Part shown: positions 32,912 through 44,054 of the stretch, piece after piece
How positions within the stretch are numbered: position 1 is the first letter of the stretch
How the letters are laid out: every line of letters begins with the position of its first letter
NCBI RefSeq assembly: GCF_029784135.1
Contig: NC_073745.1
Span: 60,451,218-60,515,217 of the forward strand
Direction: 5' to 3'
Origin: Toxorhynchites rutilus septentrionalis
Taxonomy: Eukaryota; Arthropoda; Insecta; Diptera; Culicidae
Length of the DNA stretch: 64,000 nucleotides
The notes under the pieces: generated by a model
Database searches by the model: none
The model's input: the letters and a program-made list of their open reading frames with translations, nothing else
Told to the model about the DNA's origin: nothing
Program-made: the position numbers and the translations under genes

Positions 32912-34177
32912 AAGGGTGTGTCACATCAAATTGCATCACGGAAAAAACGCTGTAGAAATTCGCCCAGTAGACCGATCCTTTTGAAATTTTTTGGCATTTT
33001 CTTTTTATTCATACTTCGAGCCCAAGTCCGTATGCTCGCACCTTCCTCTTTACCCCGTCCATAAGGTTCTGTACAACGTCAGGTTGTAGTTTTTTTTTAA
33101 CAGAAATCCATTTTCTCTTGAAGTCCGCCTCCGATTTGACAACTTTTGGGTTCTTCCGGAGGGCCTGCTTCATAATCGCCCAATATTTCTCTATTGGGCG
33201 AAGCTCCGGCGCGTTGGGAGGGTTCATTTCCTTTGGTACGAAGGTGACCCCGTCGGCTTCGTACCACTCCAACACGTCCTTTGAATAGTGGCACGAAGCG
33301 AGATCCGGCCAGAAGATGGTCGGGCCCTCGTGCTGCTTCAATAGTGGTAGTAAGCGCTTCTGTAGGCACTCCTTAAGGTAAACCTGCCCGTTTACCGTGC
33401 CGGTCATCACGAAGGGGGCGCTCCGTTTTCCGCAAGAGCAGATCGCTTGCCACACCATGTACTTTTTGGCAAACTTGGATAGTTTCTGCTTGCGAATCTC
33501 CTCCGGAACGCTGAATTTGTCCTCTGCGGAGAAGAACAACAGGCCCGACAGCTGACGAAAGTCCGCTTTGACGTAGGTTTCGTCGTCCATTACCAGGCAA
33601 TGCGATTTCGTCAGCATTTCGGTGCACAGCTTCCGGGCTCGCGTCTTCCCCACCATGTTTTGCCTTTCGTCGCGGTTAGGAGCCTTCTGAACCTTGTATG
33701 TACGCAGGCCCTCCCGCTGCTTGGTCCGCTGGACGAATAAACTTGACAAATTCAGCTTTTTGGCGACATCCCGGACCGAACTTCTCGGATCACGTCTAAA
33801 CTGTTTAACTACGCGCTTGTGATCTTTTTCACTGACGGAGCATCCATTTTTGCCGTTCTTCACCTTCCGGTCGATGGTTAGGTTCTCGAAGTATCGTTTT
33901 AGTACTCGGCTGACCGTGGATTGGACGATTCCCAGCATCTTACCGATGTCCCGATGTGACAACTCCGGATTCTCGAAATGAGTGCACAGGATTAATTCAC
34001 GACGCTCTTTTTCGTTCGACGACATTTTTCCAAATTTACGAAAAATTGACAGTGAAGCATGGCCAACGTGATCTATACACTCTTATCTGATTATAAGCGA
34101 AAGCTGAAGATATATTTCCTAAAAATTAAATTTCTACAGCGTTTTTTCCGTGATGCAATTTGATGTGACACACCCTT
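32912..34177 (-). mobile_element. ITmD37E transposon, copy 4, with intact transposase (1266 bp)
   Basis: Both 49-bp family ends are present and flanked by TA (32910-32911 and 34178-34179). About 33 bp are missing from the 3' untranslated part (near 32988) compared with the others; the terminal repeat itself is complete. This is the best candidate for a self-sufficient member. Confidence 0.95.
33009..34025 (-). CDS. ITmD37E transposase, complete 338 aa
   Basis: Cut-and-paste DNA transposase expected to act in the nucleus on its own 49-bp ends. ATG at 34023-34025 begins MSSNEKERRE. An N-terminal HTH covers about residues 18-47 (ELSHRDIGKMLG, VQSTVSRVL), and a second DNA-binding segment about 64-100 (SSVRDVAKKLNL). 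The catalytic motifs are MDDE (Asp148), WPDLASC (Asp241) and RPIEKYW (Glu279); 37 residues separate the last two, defining DD37E. The C-terminus LQPDVVQNLMDGVKRKVRAY is in frame only here, because C in GTTC is A and the A-run is nine long. TGA overlaps AATAAA. No stop or shift is visible; activity is not shown. Confidence 0.93.
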   Translation of the reverse strand: MSSNEKERRELILCTHFENPELSHRDIGKMLGIVQSTVSRVLKRYFENLTIDRKVKNGKNGCSVSEKDHKRVVKQFRRDPRSSVRDVAKKLNLSSLFVQRTKQREGLRTYKVQKAPNRDERQNMVGKTRARKLCTEMLTKSHCLVMDDETYVKADFRQLSGLLFFSAEDKFSVPEEIRKQKLSKFAKKYMVWQAICSCGKRSAPFVMTGTVNGQVYLKECLQKRLLPLLKQHEGPTIFWPDLASCHYSKDVLEWYEADGVTFVPKEMNPPNAPELRPIEKYWAIMKQALRKNPKVVKSEADFKRKWISVKKKLQPDVVQNLMDGVKRKVRAYGLGLEV

Positions 34178-35019
34178 TAAACCTGAGGGACAATGAATGT
34201 ATGGAAAAAATGTATCATCGAATTTGTTTATTGGTCAAAAAAATGAGCCGTAAGATTTTTGCATGAGCTTCTTTTTTATATCCCTTCTTATTCAAATGGT
34301 ACCAAACAATTTTGGGGCAAGGTTTAGCTCAGAATAATAACCATTAGTTTAACGACGTTTTCGGCAATTGACCGATCAAGGCGAGGTGAATATTTGACAT
34401 CAAAATCAAATTTGTAATTTTTTTCGATACCCTTGCCTCTGAGGTTTAAGATAAATACTTAGCAAAATCTCTCATTACTATACAACCTGGACAACAACCT
34501 TTCCAAGGGACTCACAACATGGAACTCTGAAATCCAAACAGTTAAACCTGAGTCCAACCGCTAACAATTTATTTTTTTCGACAATTTCTCAACCATCAAA
34601 CACATCCGGGACCGTGAAGAAGTTGATTTCTTCAAAGAAGCTATGACTCAGAGGAATGTCTATGGGAGGTTTGCTTGTGAAGGCTTTGGAAAACGATTGT
34701 TGTTGAATAAAATAAAAAAGTTGAAGAGACCGATAGCTTTTCGATTGATTTTTAGTTTGAGTATCCGACAGAATAAAATCAGTCGTTTATCGGTTACGTG
34801 ATTTAATTTGAGAACGACTGTACCGATGAAGTATGCTTGGAGCCTTGACTTGGTCCTAAGTACAATATGTTGATTGTTGTTGTTTACTTTAACTCTCAGC
34901 ACCTATAGAACGGTACATTTTTTTCTTCAATGCGTAAGCTCTCAGCAGAACAACGTTGGAAAATATAAATGGTATACAGATCCCTGATTATCACTAAGAA
35001 AGTTACCGAAAATGGAAGG

Positions 35020-35105
35020 TGAAAGCCATGCGAACTGCGATCAAGAAATTCTTTAAGAATAGCTCGTTCGACGATAAACCGAAAACTGGTCGAAAAAAGG
35101 TACTA
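35020..35105 (+). pseudogene. Tc1-type transposase N-terminal scrap
   Basis: The frame RTAIKKFFKNSSFDDKPKTGRKK resembles the link between the two helix-turn-helix units of Tc1 transposases (...F...GS..DKPRSGRPK). It is only about 25 residues; no other part is recognisable nearby, so the call is tentative. Confidence 0.3.
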
Positions 35106-35571
35106 CCAGCCCACGCTTGCATAATTGTACAATTAAGATATTAATGCTTGTCAGCAAATTTACTGATATCCAAGATATTCCAAAGAGCAAACCCAAAATT
35201 AGTTCTGTGTCATCTGTAAGCTGCAAATATTTTTTTTTTAATATTAATTCTTGTCATAAATTCATTTGCTAACTTACAATTGTCTATCCAATAGTTTCGT
35301 TCCTTATCGCAAAATATTAATCCTGTATTTTTCAATAATATCCTTGGATCGATATCCTTGGACTGATGTTAAAAACTTAGTGAAATCTCGTGATATCAGA
35401 GGACCTAGACGAATATTTTCAATTCAAATAAAAATTTAAATCTGAATCCCATACCTAGGCCTTGCATGACCAACTTGGATTACGTGTAAATATTTCATTG
35501 AATGAATAACAAAAAATCTTATATTTTCACTATCGAGAATAGCACTGCGTAAACCTTAACTGAGGGGCTTA

Positions 35572-35813
35572 GAATGCAAGGGGTGTAAATGATTTGATCA
35601 ATTTCTCTACATCGACTCTCTCTTTTGGTCATAACTTAGCAGCAGATACATTCTCAGCTGTGTTTGACAATGTGGAAGATAGGTCAAAACCTCATCTATC
35701 GGATTCTATAGCAAACATAAACTGTAACGTTTTTGCAATTGAATTATTAACTAAAGAATAAGTTGATGATGAGAAATCGATCAAGTCACTTACACCCCTT
35801 GCATTCTAAGCCT
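35572..35813. mobile_element. Possible short inverted-repeat element
   Basis: GAATGCAAGGGGTGTAA at the left and TTACACCCCTTGCATTC at the right are perfectly inverted, about 240 bp apart. The outer bases GAGGGGCTTA / TAAGCCTCTC extend the pairing. The target duplication is unclear. Confidence 0.5.
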
Positions 35814-37095
35814 CTCAACTATAATCGTACTAGAAATTACTGATGGAAACACAGCTTACGATACCCCCATTCAAGGATGCGGCTTTTGACAAAATTTATA
35901 TCAAAAGCTTGTTGAGGTATGTTGCGTTTGTTTCGAAACCAGAAACCTGCAAACGTATCCGTGTTTTATACTTTTCCTGTTGTAAGTGTCACATGGCCAG
36001 TTGATATTTTCAGCTTGAATGAACGCAAGTCAACGTGCGTGACATTTCAAGAAACCACGTGGATGCTCTTCATCCCGTTGGAAAACAAAACAATTCAATG
36101 TCTGAGTCAGCGTTTCAGGTTGACATTCAAAACTCATGCGCATAACCTTCTCATTGTATTGACTCCATTTGATCGCAGTTAGGCGTCCGGCAGCCCCTAA
36201 AATACATTATATTGAACATTACGTACAGGTGAATAAAAATCGCCCTTCCCATTTTATTGATACACTCGACGAAAAATCGGAGGAACACCTTGCAACATCA
36301 ACAGATTTTGACTGGTTTTGAAAGATTGCAACTTGGTGAAAAATCAACGCAAAAATATGTCATTTCAAAGATTCAAGTTCACAATTTTAGAATATATCAC
36401 GCACATATTTCGCCTTGCTAACCGCAGCTTTTTGGCAGATTAGGCTTTTCTAGCAAATTTGTCAGCAAATACGGACTTAAACTTATTTGGGACATCCCCT
36501 CGAGACGATGCCTTGTATACGCTATAGAATTGAAAGAAAAAAATCACAAACAAAATGATGTCAAACATTGTGGAACCGCTGTTTTATTATATTGGGTATC
36601 CCGAAAAGTAATTGCCGAATTTTTCATTACAAATAAAGTACATTTTTTTGGTTTGTAGAATGAACGCTTAAAGATAAGATGTACTTCATTTAAAAGCTTA
36701 GTTTTGGAATATTTTATGAATATTTTCTTATCTTGGTGTGTGTAGCTGTAGAGGAAAAAAATATCGGGAAGAGATAAAAAATCGGTTTTTACTGGTTTTT
36801 CAAAGATTTTGTGGACTAACACATTTTTTTACAAATAATTCAATAGCAAATCCAATTATCCTTATCAGCCAACTTTCAACTGATTTCTATAAATTTCCTG
36901 TATTTGTGTTTGAATGAAAAATTTCCAAATTTCCAGAATTATCCATGTCAATAATTATCAATCAAAAAAAAACTTATTCTTAATGACGTTGTAAACAAAC
37001 TAAAGGACAGCACATAGTTAAGATTAAGACCATTGACAACAATACCAACTTCAATGTTTACAAATCTCGGTATATATTTGACAGAATGTACATTA

Positions 37096-38005
37096 GGGTG
37101 CCAATGAAAATGGTCATCTCGAATTTCAAAAAGTTACCTCGTAAAAAATGTTCACCACCTCGAAAAAACACCCTATGCCGAATTTTAGCTTAATCGGACT
37201 TAAGGGAAAGTGGCGCAAAGCGGTCAAAGTTTGAGTTTTTTTTAAAATCGAAAAATCGTGAAGGAAATCGGGGTTTTCGAAAAAAAAAATTGATGCCAAA
37301 TGTCTTAAAATTTCATGAAACGTCAAGATCTAGTGTCATCTCGAATTTTTTTTGGCGAAATTCGGCATTCTAGTACTTTTTTCGGAATACGAAACGAAAA
37401 GTATGGTTTTGGGTGCAAATAAAAATATTTATCTTGATTTTTCATTCGGAGCATGCTACGAAATGTTGATTTGCACTATAATATACCCTATGTAAAATGT
37501 TAGCTCATTCGGGCTTCTTTTACTGGTGCCATAAACGTAAAACTTGAGTTTTTTTGAAAAATAAAAAATCACCAAAAATCGAGGTTTTAAAAAAAAATTG
37601 ATGCCAAATGTCTAAAAATTGCATTATTTGTCGAGATTTACAGTTATCTCGATTTTTTTTATGTCAAAAAAATGTTTTTTAGCACTTGGTCGTTTTTACT
37701 CCTGAAAAATCGATTTTTGACAAAAAATTATTTTATATAACTGTAAATGTCGACGTTTCATGCAATTTTAAGACATTTGGCATCAACAAATTTTTTTTCG
37801 AAAACCCCGATTTCCTTTACTCCCCCATTGGGTAATTTTTCGGTTTTCAAAAAACTCAAACTTTCACCGCATTGCGCCACTCTCCCTCAAGCCCGATTGA
37901 GCTGAAATTCAGCATAGGTTGTTTTTTCGAGATGGTGAACATTTTGTATAGGGTAATTTTTTGAAATCTTAGGGTCGATTTTTTCCCATACATTCATTGA
38001 CACCC
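37096..38005. mobile_element. Fold-back MITE with roughly 300-bp arms, 910 bp
   Basis: The ends GGGTGCCAATGAA / GGGTGTCAATGAA (inverted) are flanked by TA (37094-37095 and 38006-38007). The left arm (37130-37340) and right arm (37750-37960) are long inverted copies sharing ATGTTCACC, AAGTTTGAGTTTTTT and TTGATGCCAAATGTCT. A third, direct copy of the inner part lies at about 37500-37670. No coding sequence. Confidence 0.75.
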
Positions 38006-38007
38006 TA

Positions 38008-40359
38008 ATGTACATTCGACCTAGTTAACTCTTTGTGGTCGTTTGTCTGCTCTCAGCCACCACAGCAAGAAACCATGCTAATCTTATATTTAGTCAACCA
38101 AGTATCAGTTTATGCTTTTCCTAAACGAAGCTTGATGTCTAATGAACCTGTTCACGGATCAATACGGTGCTCCTATGAGTAATAGATAACGGTACTCAGT
38201 ATCAAACAATGTAGTCACCAACACAAGACAACGCACAGTGTGTTGATTGCATAGAAATGTAGGACAAAAATCATAACAGCAGAATTTAGCCTTGGTAACA
38301 CTTCGTTGTGATGGAAAAGATTGTTCATAAGTTTCAGAACCACTATTTGCATAAGTGTCTCATGTTATCGCAAAAGTATCTCAAGCGACAAAATCTTTGT
38401 TCTTCTAAAACGAAAAGTTCTGATAAACTCGGACCACAGAAATCATTATTTGAGTAACTACTGGTTCAAATGATGTTGAAGTAGTTGTTGCCATGGAAGA
38501 AACTCTAAATTCCTGAATGTTTCACTTCCTCCTTGCTCCTCGTGAAATATATTCCACATTACAATGACAAACTAGGTTTGAAATTACAGAGGATAATAGA
38601 AATCGGTAAACTAGACCCCTGCTCAGCCCATTTCCTTTCAGTCCCGAATCATTGCAGAATATTTTCCATCAACTTTTGCACTTTGCCTTTGCGAATTTAT
38701 TATTATTCATAACCCTTTATTTCTTTGATCCGCTTTGTTGCAATCACGGCAGGAAACACGTCGGAACCGCTCAAATTTCGATTCAGCCGCAGCCTCTGTT
38801 AGGCTCCTGCTCCTGCAGAACCAAGGTGGAACCACCGAGCGAAGGAGAGAAAAAATGCCAGAGAAAATAGCACCATTAGGGCACGGGGCACGAGCTGACC
38901 GGAAATAAGAAGATTCCTATCGCTAGCCAGGGCCAAGGAATCACAATTTGTGCGGCTCTCGAAAATTGGCATAAGCCAAAATCATAAATTCACGGAAAAT
39001 AATGTCCTTTTCCCTTCATTATTTTGGCCGGGCGCGAGCGTGAAGAAAGAAAACACAGTCCCCCCTCCCTCTCGAGGGGTGGTGGTGGACCCGGATATCG
39101 AAGGCCGAAATGCGAGATGCCTTTTTTTCCTCTGCAACAAATAATAAAAATTTGGCGAGGAGTGAGAATACACAATTCTGATTTATTGAAACCCTTATTT
39201 TCTTATCGACTTCCTTTTTCTTTTGCCCCGAGACGGACCAGCCAAATGAAATTTTCGACAGAATCAGACGTCGTTTCTTTCGGCTTTCGTCTCCTTTCAT
39301 GTATTTTTTTTGTCCTCGCAGTAACAACACAAAAAAAAAACTTTCAGACAATGCAACCCACGATTGGGGGAGAAAAGTCAAGTTCATGTCGCGAACGAAC
39401 AAAACAACTGTTGGATAATTAGTTTAAAAAATTGATAAATGTCGCGCAAATGAAGCGTTCTTTTTATCGTCCCTTTCCATCCGGCTCCGACTTTCGCTGA
39501 AAAAGGCAGTTAATTTCAAATTCTTGCCAGGGAACGCCGGTGGAAAGTCTATCTCCAATTTTGAAACACACAGAGCACACGGAACCCCAAAAGCGCTCAT
39601 TTCGATTCGTGCTGCCTTTGTGGGCGAATCATTTTATAAAAACTCTCGCCGTAAATGGCTTCATTATCGTGCTGATTTTTCTCCGTATTTTCATTGAAGT
39701 CACTCGATGTCTTCTCCTGGGTGGGATTGGTCCTTCTCACGCGACACTGATTGTGTGGGAGTAAGGTGTGCCCGCACACACATATAGACAGTGGAAAAAT
39801 TAGACACAAAAGAAGCTTTATTATGACTGGTGCTCATCAGGGTGACAGTGTTTTCTTGTGGTACAATAAGAAGCTGGTGTTGTCATTGTGGGGAATAAAT
39901 CCTGGGTAGAAGGTTTATTATGTGATTATACTAAAAAGGACTTGATTTGGAAATTAAATTGGGTAATATGATTACGTTCGTAACATGGTTCCAGGTCCTA
40001 GTGAAGAAGATGTCAGTCCCTACTATCAGCCGTTATTGTACAGAGGAAGCGTTATTGTAAATGAATTTCACTCTGGATCATTTGTTAGCTATATCTAATA
40101 TGTTTAGATAAAACTAGTTTCTCTATAGGCGTATTTGTTGCGTATTCGAAGCTTCATGCTTATTAGCACTTTACCATTCACAAGTTTCGTAAAAAAATAT
40201 TCGCTTGGCGCCGGCAGCGCTAATTTGGATTATTTGACTTGTCGTTGACCGTTCTTGACATTATCGAGAAATCATAAATTGTTGAGTCTTACTAATATCA
40301 TCGTTAGATCTCATAGGTTCTCAATCCTGTTTCCTTACTTTCATGGTATTTCGAAGATA
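38008..40359. other. Spacer without supported gene
   Basis: About 2.3 kb. Frames on opposite strands overlap at 38950-39422 (up to 132 codons) and are low-complexity; none has a domain. No paired termini. Confidence 0.35.
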
Positions 40360-40468
40360 TACAGGGTAATTTAGATGTATCGTACATTTCACTTTCAAAA
40401 TTGTACGTTATATCGAAGCATAATAAAGAACTCAGAAACGTAGCTTATATTACTTTATCGTGTTGCTA

Positions 40469-41785
40469 CAGGGTGGGCCATTTAAAGTGGAAGGATTTGT
40501 TTTTGCAATAGCAAAGTAAAGAAGTGGAATTTAAAAAAAAAATTTTGAAATTCATTTATTTTGGTCCAAGGAGATTTGTTCTAACTACTTTTTGATTATG
40601 ATATCTCGTAAATGACCGCCTCTGGCCTTGACCGCAAAATGTGCTCTTTTTTCGGTATATTCCATCACTTTGCCCAATGTTTCGGCCGATATGGCAGCAA
40701 TTTCTTGTCGGATATTGTCTTTCAGCGCAGCCAGGGTCCTTGGTTTACCAGTGTATACCTTGGATTTTAAATATCCCCATAAAAAAAAAGTCAGGAGGCG
40801 TCAAATCAGGTGATCTCGGTGGCCAGTCATAATCGCCGTTTTTCGATATTAATCTTCCGGGGAACATTTCGCGCAATAATTTGGTCGTGGCAGCCGCTGT
40901 ATGGCATGTAGCGCCGTCCTGTTGGAGCCAGTAATTGTCCAATTCATTTTCACGAACAAATGGCAATAAAAAATCGGTTATCATTGTCCGATAACGCTCC
41001 CCATTCACGGTTACCATTGCTCCATTTTCGATTTCAAAGAAGTACGGGCCGATGACTTTATCGGCATAAATGCCACACCACACAGTAACTTTTTGGTCGT
41101 AAAGAGGTTGCGTTTCGATGAATTGAGGGTTTTCAGTAGCATAAAACCGACAATTTTGTTTATTCACTCCTCCATTCAAGTTGAAATGCACCTCATCAGA
41201 CATTATGATTTTTTGCCAAAAGCCACGTTCATTTTTGGCCATTTCTATGGTCCATTTCGCAAAATCAAGTCGACGTGGTAAGTCAGATGGGTTAAGTTGT
41301 TGAGCCATTTGAATTTTATACGGAAACATTTTCAAATCAACACGAATTATGCGTCGGAGAGTGGTTCGAGCGATGCCTAACTCTTGCGAACGATGGCGAC
41401 CTGATGTCGATGGAGTCTCTGCAACACTGGCTCGAACGGCATCAATAGTCTCGTCGAAACGTCTTGGTCGTTGTCTGGACAGATGACTGGCATTACCAAC
41501 ACTACCAGACGATGTAAATTTGGCATATAATCGACGTATAGTGTTGTCTCCAGGCGATGTTTTAACTTTATTTTTATTTTTCCACGCACGTTTAGTTAAC
41601 ACAATTGAGAAGTTATTTTGAATGTACAGCTGAACAATTTCAGCGCGTTGTTTAGGTGTGTATTGTTCCATGGTTAAAATTGTACTGAAATGACGCTTCC
41701 AACGCGGTATGACATTTGTTAATCTGACATCTCAGTCAAAAGTTATGGGGTTGCCAGATGCTTCCACTTTAAATGGCCCACCCTG
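40469..41785 (-). mobile_element. Mariner-like DD41D element, 1317 bp
   Basis: Perfect inverted ends starting CAGGGTGGGCCATTTAAAGT. TA precedes the left end (40467-40468), but CA follows the right one, so the target duplication has decayed or is imperfect. Inserted in a pogo-like MITE. Confidence 0.9.
40585..41671 (-). pseudogene. DD41D transposase, one frameshift from complete
   Basis: The frame runs from MEQYTPKQRA through an N-terminal HTH, the second DNA-binding half (SQELGIARTTLRRI), MSDEVHFNLNG (Asp159) and LQQDGATCHTA (Asp252) to SPDLTPPDFF (Asp294). 41 residues lie between the last two Asp, the DD41D signature. A ninth T in the run near 40780-40788 (eight expected) shifts the frame, giving a false early end at 40745. 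Beyond it, the other frame reads on without stops to TAG at 40585-40587 and contains AALKDNIRQEI and MEYTEKRAHF. The full product would be about 361 aa. Confidence 0.93.
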
Positions 41786-42049
41786 CATTTGGGTAAGATT
41801 AATGAATAAATTCAACTAGAAGACGAAGCCAGACTTTCTCATGATATTTCCCTTCGTACTGTTGATTAAAGCTTGATTCATTTAGAATCCGGAATCATAA
41901 AACCAGTTGTATTTCGGGATTGAATAATGGTACAAAACATGTTCTAGTATCAATATGCAGATAATTTATTGTTCTTTCAGAAAAAAATATTCAAAAAATT
42001 ATTCCTTAACACATTGGAAATGTGTACGTTATATCGAAGTTCCTCTGTA

Positions 42050-42925
42050 CATACGTAAATATTACTAACCTGTCCATATTTCCTCCAATATGTGACCATA
42101 TTACCCGCTTCCAAAAAAAATCTACTTTTAGGCTGTTTCAATTTCAATAAAAACATTGGAAGACACTGTTTTGTGGAACATTTGTCCGATTAATTCGAAA
42201 AACAGAATATTTAAATTCAAGAAACTGCATTTAAGTTTACTAAAAACTAAGCCTTTTTTTCGATTTTTTTAAAATACTATCTAAATGATCAGTTCACTTA
42301 GCTATCCTTTTGTCTTCAGTATTCTACACAGCACATAATTAAATCGAATGCCAAAAACACAATTAAATAAAATACGAAATGCCAATTGAATAAAATGCAA
42401 AAATCGACGCATATAAAAAAGCATATAGGAATATTACGATGAACTTTGTATAGATATACAACTTAACCCATCAATGATGTAGAAAATCGTGCTTTTCAGT
42501 TTATGCGATTTTAGATACACATGATACTTGAATTGATATTTTATGCGATTGTGATTTGAAACGAACTTATATGTTCCTATCATGTGCAAAAGTTCTACGA
42601 TTCAATGTTTGCTGAGTATTGTCTATTAGATGTACAAGTACGGCTTGAAGGCTTTTTGGCATCGAACAGGTAGATATAAGGTGTGAAATAAAAATCTCAA
42701 TGTTATAAATAACGAAAGACTTCGAACGCTTGTATAGTGATGGGCGCAAAAAAAATTTTTTTTATTTAGACTTTCGGTTATTCCAGTCAATACTACGTAA
42801 AAGTGGTTGATTGAGTAGACCATTTTGCCTTTTCAGTATCGTTGATTTATTTTTTTAGAAAAACAAAAAATTACTTTTGTTACTAAATGTGTAACCTTTA
42901 TGGTATGACATAAAAAAGCCATGGT
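42050..42925. other. AT-rich spacer
   Basis: Minus-strand frames at 42567-42823 overlap each other and show no domain. Nothing supported. Confidence 0.35.
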
Positions 42926-42930
42926 TGGGT

Positions 42931-43985
42931 TTATTTAAAAAAAATGACCCCCTTTGGTCTCGATAACCATCTGAAAACGCGTAGCATATTCTCCACGAGG
43001 TTCCGGAGTTGTTGGGGGTCCAGTTCGTCCCAAGCCTTCTTCAACACGGCAAAATAGTTTTGATTGTTCGTAACATCAGTTTTGTTCACCTTGTTGTCCA
43101 AAATCGCCCATAAATTCTCAATAGGACTCAAGTTGGGGTGGCCAGACTTGAACTGAGCCGATCGAAAGAATGCAGCTGTTTTTTTCGCAATATGCTTCGG
43201 GTTCTTATCTTGCTGGAAGGTGTAGTCCCATTTTCAGTATGGATTCTTCCAGATGCTCACACGAAATGTCGAATTAACCATCGACAGTCATAATACTCTT
43301 TTTTTATCCCTTTTGTTTATTTTAGGCTCATTAGCATTTTAGCTGTAACAAAACCGAATTTTAATCGTGTACATGTCACATGTTTCTCATGTCTATAATT
43401 AGCACATTACACAGTTGCCCTTTTCGGCGTTAGAGTTTTCCCTTATACACCATTGCATATGGTACACATTTACACAGTAGTCGTTTAGGCGTAAGAGTTT
43501 TCTTTTCTGTTCTTCCATTATCCAGTTAGACCGGACAGCGGAGACTGTTGATTGATCATTGTTGAGTTATTTATAGAACAGCAGCCCGATGTGTCTTGCA
43601 GAGCAGAGCAGTTGTATGGATGAATCGATCTTATTTCGATCTCCATCGCTTATGATTGTTGCTTGGACGTAGTTATTCTGTAACAACACAAAGATGGTCA
43701 ATGAGGGCCCTGAGTTTTGAACTCACGATCGATCATAATACCCTTGACCTGTGCTAAGTTTTCTACCCCAGCTCACGAGAAACAGCCCAGTGCTTCAAAG
43801 GCGGTTGTAGATCCACAACACTCGGAGTCTTGTTAAAAAGCTCGAACTTGGACTTGTCCGATCAAATAATGCACATCCAGAACTCCAGCGGCTTGTTGAC
43901 ATGGTCCATCGCAAACTGAAGTCTTTTTATGTGTTGGTGTTGCTGATAATCGATTGCTTTTTGACGAAGTAGAAATTTATCTAAA
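42931..43985 (-). pseudogene. Tc1 (DD34E-type) transposase relic, split by an insert
   Basis: Minus strand. The 5' part (43985 to about 43745) reads HIKRLQFAMDHVNKPLEFW, SDKSKFELF and a WGCFS-like remnant. The 3' part (about 43298 to 42931) reads IMTVDG, CEHLEESILKMG, TFQQDKNPKH, then LSPIENLWAILDNKV, NYFAVLKKAWDELDPQQLRNL. The Glu block is kept but about five residues around WPAQSPD are missing; SDE is SDK. Stops and shifts are frequent. The gap is the retroposed insert 43299-43732. Confidence 0.75.
43299..43732 (-). mobile_element. Retroposed insert, about 434 bp, within the Tc1 relic
   Basis: Flanking direct repeats are TCATAATACTC (43288-43298) and TCATAATACCC (43733-43743). On the minus strand the insert ends with AATAAA, a short spacer and an A-rich tail (ATAAAAAAAG) against the lower duplication. 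Its head contains GTGAGTTCAAAACTC, reminiscent of a tRNA T-arm/B box. Consistent with a SINE or 5'-truncated retroposon; the family is unknown. Confidence 0.55.
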
Positions 43986-44054
43986 CGCCATAACTGCCAA
44001 GTTTTGATTGGCCCGATTTACGGTTTCCCCAACACAGACTTCAAAATCAATGTA

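Larger units (their letters stand above)
34180..37093. other. Spacer, one weak Tc1 fragment
   Basis: Nearly 3 kb of AT-rich DNA with short frames on both strands and no domain, apart from the fragment at 35020-35105. AGAATGCAAGGGGTGTAA (about 35571) recurs inverted at about 35793 (TTACACCCCTTGCATTCTAA), suggesting the ends of a short element of roughly 240 bp. Confidence 0.4.
40362..42047. mobile_element. pogo/Tigger-like MITE, second copy, carrying a DD41D element
   Basis: Homologous to 4841-5293 in inverse orientation. Ends CAGGGTAATTTAGATG and CAGAGGAACTTCGATATAAC (from the right), with TA at 40360-40361 and 42048-42049. Homology on both sides of the insert (40362-40468 and 41786-42047) is collinear with the uninterrupted copy. 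Confidence 0.75.

Noticed and set aside
29398..34177. Possible composite transposon bounded by two ITmD37E copies in the same orientation
   Set aside because: Each copy has its own TA duplication and independent lesions, so they are separate insertions.
39019..39422. Overlapping 127- and 132-codon frames on opposite strands
   Set aside because: They are mutual antisense shadows in a biased-composition stretch, without domains.
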